A program made the translations under genes and the position numbers. From Lingula anatina (lineage: Eukaryota > Brachiopoda > Lingulata > Lingulida > Lingulidae), in contig NW_019773526.1 in NCBI RefSeq assembly GCF_001039355.2, positions 394,366 through 456,365 of the forward strand: a DNA stretch of 62,000 nt, written 5' to 3'. Numbering within the stretch: the first letter of the stretch is position 1; each line of letters opens with the position of its first letter. Shown here piece after piece: positions 11,601 to 23,600 of the stretch. The notes beneath the pieces were generated by a model that made no database searches, was not told where the DNA came from, and worked only from the letters and a program-made list of their open reading frames with translations.

Positions 11601-14600
11601 AAATTAACCAAGATATTCCTTCAATAAAAAGGTTTTTATTTAAAAAAAAAAACAGTAATAAGAGTCGTTCAAAGACACAGATGTATCGTTAATAAAATTG
11701 GACTATAAAATTGGTGCAGCAATCTCAAAACTCCTGTGACCTTATGTTTTTAGAGTTTTTTGGTATCATTTCGCTTGATTTGAAATTGACCACTGGAACG
11801 AAGAGTTCTAAGAGGAGTTAAAAGTTCTATCATATTGTTCATATAAAATGGACAGTCGCCCTTTACATTTTTAAAAGTCAAGAGTAAAATCGCATAAACT
11901 ACTCTTTGAGAGACTGGTAAGCTATGAAGATTGTAGAGAACTGGTGTGATGTGGTCGGATTTCTCAGTTTTTACAAAAGAGACGAGCTGCTGAATTCTGA
12001 ATAGACTGAAGTTTTTCCATATGATAGTAACTGTTGCAATCATCGAGTCTAGAAGTCATAAATGCCATGTCACATTGGTTGCTGAAAATTACACCCAGAT
12101 TTCTAACTTCTGTGCTTGTTGTGATAACAGTATCTCCAACTCTGATACTGTCTAGTGTGGTGCTGTCTCTGACTAAGTAGTTGGACTTGAGCCAAGATCT
12201 AAGTTCATACACACAAGCCTCACTAGTTCCAGGTAAAATATGTTGTGGTCTTAGTCGATCTTAATTGCAAGGGCTTCGGGTTTTGATCTCTTGCCTGGAA
12301 CGTTTGAACCCAGCTCTTCAAAACTATTGGCGCACTCTTGTCTTTGTCTTTGATTCCAATATGCTTCAATGTTACTGTTGTAGTTGTTGGAGTTGTGCAG
12401 TCATCCCTTTGGTCTTTTGATCTTTTCTGCAATGATCTGCATACCATGTGTTAATAGACAGTATTTTCAACACGTCCACTTTTTTCTCGTTCTCCGCCTC
12501 CTAGACCATCTATTTGTTGTGAGTAAAACACAAATTGAAATAGCTTCCACCAATGCCGCCTGTCTTCCATTGGTTTTGTCATTGTCATTCTCCTAACACT
12601 TAGCAACTTTCAGAAATGTGTAAAATGAGCCAACTGTAACCAAAAGAAACTGTGATCAAAAACATCGAGCTCTCTTTACATACCATTTCCCATTATGTTA
12701 TTAATTTTTTCAGTTCACGGTCAAGACGTGTGGCTGCAGTGCTCAGGTTACTCTGGTTATCGTGGGATTGCCAACGAAATTGCCAAGTACTGGTCTGGGA
12801 TAGAGTTGGCGACTAACTCCTCCGTGTCGGGTTTAAGTAATCTCCAATATGTCGACATCGAATTCGCTGGTCTTCCTAACATCGGGACACATTCAAATGA
12901 TACAGCAGCCTTATCTGTTAGCGGAATCCCACCTATGCTTGATAACCTGAACATCACAAATGTCATCGGTAATGGTGTTCTACTCAGAGATATAACTGGA
13001 CATGCAGCGATCAACAATAGTAAAATTGAGGACAGCATGGGCAACGGGGTTTCCTTCAGAAGCTTTGGTGGTAACCTGGCAATGGACAACATCCAGATTT
13101 CTAATGTCCATAAAACAGGTTTATATTACAACAGGACATCCCTGCTGCCCTCCTATAAAATGTGTCAACTGCCGGAAACAACGGTTCCTGATGGAGAACC
13201 GCTCATAATCAGCTTTGACAGTACTGACCTTCATCTGGGGTCAAGGTCTTCCTGTTCTCAGGTAGGCCACTCGATGCTTATTGGAACTAAACACCTAACT
13301 GATTTGATATATGTAAGGGTTAGCTTGTCCAATGCATGACCTATTGTAAAAAAGAGTAGAAAATATTAACTTTTTACAAAAAGATTCTGGCCAAACATCT
13401 TGACATTTTGCGTAAATCATCATTAAGCAAGCGTTGAATTATTTAAGTACATGTGTAAATGATAATACTTACATTAGCGACGTTGTTTCATATTACCTGT
13501 GTTTTAATTTGCTATGTTCCATCATGTAGGTGTTTCGAAGTCAAAACCCAGGATATATTTTGGCGGTGCGCGTTCTGTATATAAAGACACGTTGGTTTAC
13601 ACATCGTAACATACTGGATATATTTGACGGAAACAGTTCGTCCTCCCGGCGGTTAGAGAGAGTGTATATGTACGGTGCTGAGGTTAACATGCCGTCTCCT
13701 CTCTACACTACCGGCGAGTCAGTCTTGCTGTCATTATCAACACTAAATATCGACTCTAGCGAACGATATCAAGGGATGTTTACAGTTCAATCCGTTGCCG
13801 GTGAGTAAATATTAATTTTGCGAGAAAAAAATAATTTCGCGCATCTCCATATATCGCATAGTATATAGAATTCATTTTCCGTTTCAGTTTATAATGACTA
13901 AATAAGTCATGCTTGTCATAATGCCAGCATATACAGCTAAATATCCTGTGAAAATGTTTCATAATAATATGCTATTGTTACTTAAAGTAATATATGTAAA
14001 CTTACAGCTTATTCAGGTCACTCGAGGGGTTTATCATTGAATTACGCCGAAGTCACAAAGTCCGGATATGGAATTTTTATTGAGAATCAACTGCATCCAA
14101 TTGGCATATCAGGGACTCGTGTGACACATTCCTCAGAGACAGGTCTGTACGTTGGTAGAGGATCCGGTACGATTATGCTTCAGGACAATGTTTTCATGAA
14201 CAACATGAACCATGTGTACTTTGAGCACATCCAGAGGGATGTTACCATGAAGAACAGTGAATTCATTGATTCCTCTAAGTATGCTTTGTCTGTTGGCACA
14301 ACCCCGGTGTGGACATTATCAGATAAAATCAGCTTCATTATTCAAAACAACACCCTGATGGATAATACATTTGGTATATCAGTACCGCAAGCCAGACAGT
14401 GTGCCTTAACAGACATCGTAGTGTCCGGCAATGTCTTTTACAATCAAAGCGGAACCGCCCTGATGTTGGGGTCTGGTTATGGATGTGGAACAAACGAGCT
14501 CAGTTCCGTCCAAGTGAACGAGAATTCGGTTTCTAAAACTAATGGGAAAGCGGCTTTTATAATAGATACTGACAGCAGGGGCACCCAAATTCTCAACAAC

Positions 14601-17600
14601 ACGTTATCCAATAATGACGTGTCCCAGTGTGTTCTTTGTGTTTCTGCCTCCAGTTTGTTCGTGACTGGTAATAAATTTAGAAACAACAAGGTAAGAACGG
14701 AAAACAAAAGACATGAGGTTGGTGCTATCACGGCCTTGATAAATGCTCTAAGAAGTTTCACATTTACTGACAATTTTTTCGAAAACCTGTTAGTCGAATA
14801 TCAACTGGCCACATGGCACGAGAATTCTGTCCTTAGAACACTAGATGTGTCACGAAATTACTGGGGAACACCAAACCCGCAAAATGTTTACTCGGGGATT
14901 ATGGATAATACAAAACGCTACACTCTGAGAACTGAGTTTATATACATTCCGTTCTATATCACGTCTGATCTCTCCAGTTTGTCCCCAGCGACTATAGAAG
15001 TGGACCCCGCACCAACTCCCTACACACTCGGTGGCCGCATTAACACCGATCTTACTCTTAAGGACACTGGTAAACCGTACACGGTGACACATGACCTGAA
15101 CGTGACAGTCAACGCTACACTAACCATAGAACCAGGCGTGGTTTTAGAATTTGAAGATTCTGTGGGAGTGTACATTGGAGGAAGACTTAATGTCAGTGGA
15201 ACAGAGAGTAAGAAGTGCATCTTTACCGCCAAGGGAAAGGTGGCTACAACGAAAAATGTCACATCTAAAGTAGGTTTAGGTAAATTTTCGCTGCTTCGAG
15301 GGCCATCGCAATCATATGGCGCGTCATGGTTTTATGGACAACTTTACGGAGAAGAAAACGGAGACATATTGCCAGTTTGTTATGATTCTTCATTAAGAGG
15401 GCCGATGTTGACAACATGGTTGGACGGAGAATGCAGGCGACTTGGATATGTTTCTCTTTTGTACATGAGCTCGATTTCTGATACTGCTAAACTGGGGTTA
15501 GAACTAAATTGTGCTGGGACGGAAACGGACTTGGAAAATAATTGCTTTACGGGTATGCAAAGACAAAGGTGCACTTTGTTCTTTAGCGTTGTGTGCACCA
15601 AGTATTCGCGAGAGTCCACGTGGGCAGGTATACGATTAGGTCTGACGGCTCGTCCCAGCTCTATACAACATGCGGTGATGCAGTTTGCTGGATACTTTGA
15701 CTCCGGGTCAAGCAGAACAGGTCCTTCTTTACAGGTGGATTTCAACCGACATACCATTGACAACGTGGCCATTCTTACCTCTGGGGGAGGCATTCGACAA
15801 ATATACGTGGACGGGTTAGAGCGAAATATGACTAACATGGTGATGGCAGACATAGATAACAACGCCTTTGAAACATACACACTGAGCGCAACTCTGAGGG
15901 ATTCACGAATGGAAGACATAAACTCATATGCTGTATTGTTTCAATCAGGGTCACCCAGTTGGACAACGACAGGGTACTTTACTCCCTATAAAAGAGACTG
16001 CAGTGTAACATATCTGGCCAGTGAAGGCGATATGGTGCCATTTTATCACTACATGTATGAGCGTACACAATGCGGAACCTTTACAACCAGGTCGGACCTC
16101 AGACTACGGGTTTTTATAATCAACGATGGTCATCCTGACTTCCAACTGCTTTTAACAGATACAGTGAAAAACTGGACAGTAGGTCTTAACTCGACTGATT
16201 CCGTTATCACCACCTCTACTAACACTCTACAGTTCCTCAAGGCTTGGCTGAACGGTTGTACTGGGTGCAGTGTATATATCCACGTAGTAGTTATGGCAGT
16301 GAAAGGTAAGCGTCATAAATTGGTAGGTGTCAACTTGCAATCAGATATGATAACTGGTACAAATGCAGTTTGTTCAGTCCAGAAACTGCACTGTAATTAA
16401 GAATATCATGGTTTTTGCATAGAACATACTTGATAGAGAAAAATAACGTACTAAGTTTTCCGATATTGAATAGATTATTGAAGTGTACAGATATACCCCA
16501 CTAGCACTTTCAACTTAGTATATGTAGGTTTAACAATATAACAGAGCGCTGTCGTTTCGAGATGTCTCACAACGTGAATTCATGAGAAATATTTCCTTTG
16601 ACAAAACACCTGGGACGTGGAATTTATTTAATATATAGGTTATATAATTATAGCATGTTAGTCAATTATCAGGCTAAAACGACTAAATATAAAACCGGCT
16701 GTTATGATATTATGCAATGATGTTCATGGACATTATTTGTCTACAAAAAAGGTGTGGACACTTTGAAGATGACGTCATATCACCGGTTTTGGGTTAAAGC
16801 GCTATTCATGGTTTCGCTGTGTTCTCTTTTACCTGAGCTATCACAAAAATGCAAGATATGATAAATTGATACCTACTAGGATGACGAGAGAATGACAAAA
16901 GAACTCAAATAAGGTGAAATAAGTGTATAAAATCTAAGACTCTGTTCACATGAAAAATGTATTTTCTAAAAATCTTTTCTCTATTCGCGGTATCTTGTGA
17001 TCACTCCGAGCACAGCCTAGAATTAATTACAGCTTTGGAAGTAACTGGCTCGCGCTGCCAGTAATTACGCCGCGGGGTATTCAGCGCACAGACCGTGATC
17101 ACAAGATACAGCGAATAGAAAATAGATTTTTAGAAAATAGACTTTTCATGTGAACGGAGCCTAAGGCGTGACTATTAAGGTATAATTGTAATTTTCAGAC
17201 GACCTGCCACCACACAAACCAAGCCTAACATTGAACAATGTTATAATCAGTGGGTCCTCCACAGCAGTGTATGGCCAATACCGAGGTTACACAAATGGAA
17301 TACGGACTGACAGAAGACATCCAGACTTCCCGGATCTGGGACAAGTCGGCTTTGATATAAAAGACTCAGTTATAATAGGAAACTCCAGACTTATGTACGC
17401 TTGGTTATACAAAGTATCTAATGTTCCACTGGTGAATGAAGTGTTACCATCATTCGCCATCGCAATCAAAAACACAACCTTAGATTCTAATGACTATGGA
17501 ATTAATATCCAAAATTACCGTGGAAATCGAGAACAGTTAACCATTGACGGATGTACGATCAGAAATACCAGGAACACATTGTTACAGTACAGTGTCCGGG

Positions 17601-20600
17601 AAGACAACCCCAAAGATGTGGACATCCAGTTCTTGAATAACGAAATCACTGATAACAGACATCAGGTACTTGACGTCAGTGGTGGTGCTCTACATATGAC
17701 AGTACAGCTATGGGTCAATGACCTCATACCGGGGATATGAAAAGACAATACAATTCATGAACAATGATATATTAGGTAACCATTACAGAAATATCATTGT
17801 CATGAATATGGAGAAATCAACCTATGACCTAAGCAAAACACCAAACGTTGGACTGGTAGGGAATATCATTGCTAACAACACTTATTCATCCGGCAACAGC
17901 GAACGTCAGTCATCAAAGCCCCCAGTGACAGCTGCTCTCGTTTTAGATGGTTATGGAAATGTCTGCATTCAAAACAACACGCTTCAAAACCCGGGCCTAG
18001 AGGCAGAGGTGTATGTCAGGACTCGCTCTACAAAATGGACAGACATAATTGAAGCCAGATACAACACGTGGGGATGTGAAAATACCCGTTGCGTGAGAAA
18101 AGGTATATATGACGCACACAACGACATGTATCTACCGGAAGTGCGAGTACTGCCATTTGTGTCAAGATCGAACGAGTTGGTGTACACTCCTGACGTCACA
18201 GAGGGACTTCCACAAGGAAACGTCCTTGGCGGGTGGCTGAACAAGTCCATCACATTAGAAGCAGCAGGTTCTCCATTCTATCTAAAAGAAGATTGGACTA
18301 TTTTACCCGGTGTTGAGGTTTTCATTGAACCTGGTGTTTGGATTAAGCCAGCAACGGACAAAGGGATCCTCGTTCTGGGACGGATAGTTGCCAGGGGAGA
18401 AAAGAGAAAAAAGGTTGTCTTTGGCTGTCAATACCAAACAGCTCATTGTTCTTTTTGGCAAGGATTGGTGTTTGCTTCTGATGACGTCAGAACTAGTCCT
18501 TCGGAATTGCTCTTTGTAGACGTTTTTAATGCAGGTTACAAAGGAAACACGTACGGCGCAGCTGTGCAGTCTTTCAGCCCCAGGATAATCATACAGAACT
18601 CACGAGTGGTCCAGTCAAGGTTGAACGGTATTGAACTAATTGGACCAGCAGTGAAATCTATCATCATTAAACGAAATGAGTTCCTTAACAACAGAGGGGT
18701 TGGGATAAATGCTGTTATGGCTTACGCAAGAAGTATACCACTGAAATCTAAGGCAAAACAAGAATATGTGGGATGGCCAAGTGACGTTTATGGGGTCGAT
18801 AATATTTGCGAAAGAAATTCCAAAATGCTCATTGTTAAAGACAGAGCTTTGGTTTATTATTCTCATGGAAAACAACATGCAGGAAATTATTTTAATTGCA
18901 CGCGTGCAATACGTTCTGAACTTGGACAAAATATCACAATCCAAATTTTACAGTTTAATCTGCAATATTTTCAACTGGAAATATTCCAAGGATCGTCTCC
19001 TCTTCACTCAAGGCGACTTCTTTATGCTGACCAGACAAACGATTCACTTCCTTCAGATGTCCCAATAAACAGTTCCAGTGTAACCATCCGGTTATATAGC
19101 AGTGCCAGTAACTGGGACACGTATGGTTTGCAGAGCATGGTCTTCAGTATCAAGATATCCAGCGACACATCTGCAGGTAAGATTGTACATTCTCACATAC
19201 ACATACTAGTAACATGTCATTGTGGTACTTGACATTCATACAAATACTCTGTCGATTGCTAGGTGTTCTTACGGAATAAGTTTTAAAAAAAATAGAAAAA
19301 ATAGAAGCAAACGTGTTAATTTTACATGTTTTATAAGCCAAACTATTGGGTTTGCCTTTTAGGGTCTATCGGCAACTTTGTCATCGAAGAAAACACTTTC
19401 TTTAACAATTGTCTAGGAGGAGTTAACATAACTACATTTGGACAGAGTAATTGGGATATTAACATCAATAAAAACATATTTCACAGAAATGGATTTTTGA
19501 CTTCCAACCGAGCTGAACATTCCAAAGCAGCTATTCGGCTTAATATCGCTGACACCAGTGCTACATTGGCAAACAATTACATGGAAGGGAACCATGGTGG
19601 CATCCACGCCAGAACTCACAGCGTATTCCAAAACAATAAATTGAACATCTGGAGCAACCAGATTATCCTTACAACCAAGCAAGAGAGCATTCAGGTGGTA
19701 GAAGTAGAAGAAGGTCTTCACACACAGCAATGCAGTATAGATGGGAATGTGATAAAGCACGGACAGGGAGATAGGTACGGTGATGTCCTCCACCTGGACG
19801 GTGTGGTTGGAACCGTCACAAACAACTACATCTACAACAACACGGGTCTTCATGTGATGTGGTGGACAACACCAGCCAATAGGAACACGAGTGACGTCAC
19901 CACTGACAACATCATATACTACAACATTGCAAGAGATGCAAACAATATGGCGGCTATAGTTGCTGGTGGCTCATCATCGATTCTCCACGACAATGTCTTC
20001 CAAAACCCTACATTTACATTCGAGATGACAAGTGAAGGGTCCTCTTCAACTGTGAATGCGTCTTCCAACTGGTGGGGTCTGACAGAGCATGCGCAGATCA
20101 AGCAGAGGCTACGAGATAGGGGTACGGGGTTCCCCTACCCCGAGGTCTCTATACACCCAATCATTGATTCCATGTCTTCTTATCAAACAGGTGAGAGAGT
20201 TTTCAACACTGACACCCCCGTAGCTGAACAAGTCATATTTGCATTTTTTTTACTTTTATTCTGTTATATCGTGATGTCTATTGGTTATTTTGAAAAGTTG
20301 ATCAGATACCTTAATAATGTTTCATGTGATTCCATCATTGTATTTCTTGAATTACCTTCGATATATTTTCTAGGATAACAATAGTAATACATTGTTAATA
20401 ATAATGATAATAACTAGATAAATATGTATATCTTCAACTTTATTGAACTAATCTAGTTGATGATGGACACCTGGAATTATACATATATAAAGAGTACTAT
20501 TAGATATCTAGCTATCTCCTTCCCCCGGGGGAAGTTTTATACGGGCATGTATAAAACGTCACTTATACGCCAGTCCTCATTCCTTTTTTATAAGTCCTCT

Positions 20601-23600
20601 GTCTCCTCCCCTGGGGAGCTTTTAAAGTTTGTGAACATGAGTCCTCCATAGTTCTTTACAAAAGTCAATTGTAATAAGGAAATTAAAGCAACAACAACAA
20701 CTTTAAAAAAGCTATATGCTAAAAGAAAATCAAATTAAATATCTAGCTAAAGTCATGTAGAAAAGTTAAGTTTTATGAGACTTAGAGAGGAGTCCCTGGT
20801 TGAAGCTGGTTTCCGAGTATCCTGTATGCCAGTCTCTTTAGAACGACGGCTTGGTCTGGATGGAGTAAGCGTTTCTGTGGTGCCTGGCTTGTTATGAGGT
20901 AGCGAACGGCCTAATGCACGTGGCAAACCACTACTGGTGCGCTGCTTGGTAATAGAAGGGGCATCCTGGCCACTGGGATCTGGGGCACTCAAATCTGGCT
21001 CTTCAGATAATGGCGATGGAGTAGAAGCTTCCTGGTATGGCACAGTAGGTTCATCTGGATTCTTTGGTTGTGTGATCTGTACAGGGTTGTCATGGGTTTG
21101 CTTCTTTACCAGATGAAGGTCACTAGGTTCGTGATGGACCAGTTTGGTTGGTTGCTCAGGCACCATGTTCTCCTTGAGGGCAGTCTCAATCATGGGGGAA
21201 TAGTCACTGGTAACAAATGGAGTGAACTTCCTAAGATGCTGACGGTTGCGGATAGTCACTCTGCCTGAACCATCTACTCTGATGACAAACTGATGGTGCT
21301 GTCTTACTTCAATTACTATTCCAGTTCGCTCCCACTTCCGGGGATAACTTCCCACAAGGTTCTGTAAGTACACATGATCTCCAACCCTCAATGGTGGTAA
21401 GATCCCAGTATGCTCGCTCCAGCGTTCATGCTCTCTGGAATGACGTTTTGCAAGTGCTCTTTCACGATGTGACATCGGCTCCACCCATGTTTCGTGTGGG
21501 GAATACCTTCCCATGGGTATTGGAATGGCATCGCGAATAGGCCGTCCAAATATAATTAATGCTGGGGAGACCTTTGTTTGTGGGTCAATAGAATTTCTGT
21601 ACATAAGCATGGCTTTCTGAAACTTGTCAACATCAAGGGATCCTGTTGGGGCTATATTGTCTGCAAGCATCCGCTTCACAATTTTGACAGCTATCTCAGC
21701 TCTACAGTTAGCATGAGGGTTGGCAACTGACGAGACTCTGTGTTTAACACCCCAGGTCTTGAGAAATTCTTGTGTTTTCCCTGCAGTAAATTGTGGTCCA
21801 CCATCTGAGGTTAACTCCTCTGGTATTCCAAATGTGACGGAAGTTTCACGCAATCTTCTGATTAGACCCTCTGCCCCTCCTTCTGCTTTAAAAGCCATGG
21901 GCCAATTGGAATAATGGTCGACAATGACAACATCATCTTTACTGTTGTATGTGAAATAGTCACAGCAGATCATCTGGAAAGGGTAGTATGGCTGTTTAAT
22001 ATCAGATGGTGGTTGCATTGGGTTTGATTTAGCCATGCGATGACAATGTGCACATTGGTCCCTAACTCTCGCAATGTTAACTTGGGCCAAAAAACAGAAT
22101 CTGCTGCTCGGGACTGCATAGCACTTATACCCTGGTGAGCTGCATGAAGGGCATTGAGGATTGGTGTGCGCAAGGCCCCTGGGATAACAATTCGTTGACC
22201 CATGAGTATCACTCCATCAACAACACACAGGCTTGCTGCGTGACGGTGGTGTGGACGTATCTCTATGGGGAGTTCTCTGCAATCTTCTGGGAATCCTTTT
22301 TCAAGGTACTGCATTAGTTTAAGTAATGTTGCATCTGAAGAAGTGGTGTCTCGGACCATATCCCAGGTGACGATAATGTTAGCAGCATCCAGTGAGGCAG
22401 ACACAGCAGCAATGGTGGAAACATCATCAGCAAAGTCAGTGTCTGCTGTGTCTTGGTATAGACTAGCCAATGTGACCTGTGGAGGTACAGTCATGTAGGA
22501 TATGGTATATCTATCAGCAGGGTGTCTGGATGCTGCATCCGGGCTGGGATTCTTCTTTTCTGGGACATGCACTATGGTGAATCTGTATGCTAGTGTCTTT
22601 TTCTTGAGATTGAGTAGTCGATGGTTGTGAATTTCAGTGAGTGAACTATCATTTAGCACCTGAACGAGTGGTTTGTAGTCTGTGGCAACAATCAAATCTT
22701 TACAGCCCAATACATAGTAGCGAGTCTGCTGCAATGCATAGGCCACGGCCAAGGCTTCTCCCTCTTTGGGTGCATATCTGCTTTCTGCTTGGTGGGTAAA
22801 CCTGCTTCCTACCAAGCATAACTTCCAGCCATTGTGACAACACGCTGGAGTTTTGGAGGTGCATTGGCAATACTTTTGCATCAGGAAGAATCCAACTCCA
22901 TTAACAGACCAATCAGTGGACAGACATGTTGGGCGGTTTGGATCAAACAAACGCATTCCTTCTTTCATTTCTTCTATAATGACTTCTTTGGATTGGTGGA
23001 ACAGGATGTCCAACTCATCTGTCCATTCAAATTTTGTGGATGGCTTTAGAAGGTTCCTGAATGGCTTCATCTGACGTGCCATGAGCCAAAACCAGGCTCG
23101 GGCACCACTGATATCTGAAGGTGTTGGGAATTTCCTTGTGGGATCTATAAACTTGTCACCTGGTTGTATATTCGTAGGTGTGATTGTAAGACCAGCAAAT
23201 TAAACTGCATCTTGGGCGAACTGAAATTTCTTGGGATTCAAGGTGATACCATTACGTGCACATAGGTCTAGCCATTTGCATGCTTGGAAGAATGACTCTT
23301 CAATTGAGTTTGCTCACATGCATGTATCATCTACACACTTGACTTTATTAGGGAAGTCTGTGATTATGGCATCAAATCTCTGGTTGTAGGCATCTTCACT
23401 GGCTTAAAACCCCTGAGGTGCTACTTTGTATCTGTAACGGCCCCATGGTGTGATGAATGTTGTGATGTGCTGGTCCTCCTCCCTAATAGGCACAGAGTGG
23501 TACCCATTCCAGGCATCCATCAGGTTTTTTTTTACACCCGGTGGGATGCGGTTTGCTAAGTGAAATGGGGTAGGCACATGGTGTGTTTGGCGGACAGAGT

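Noticed and set aside
15380-15919. 179-codon open frame on the minus strand inside exon 5
   Set aside because: Antisense shadow of the giant exon; no motifs.
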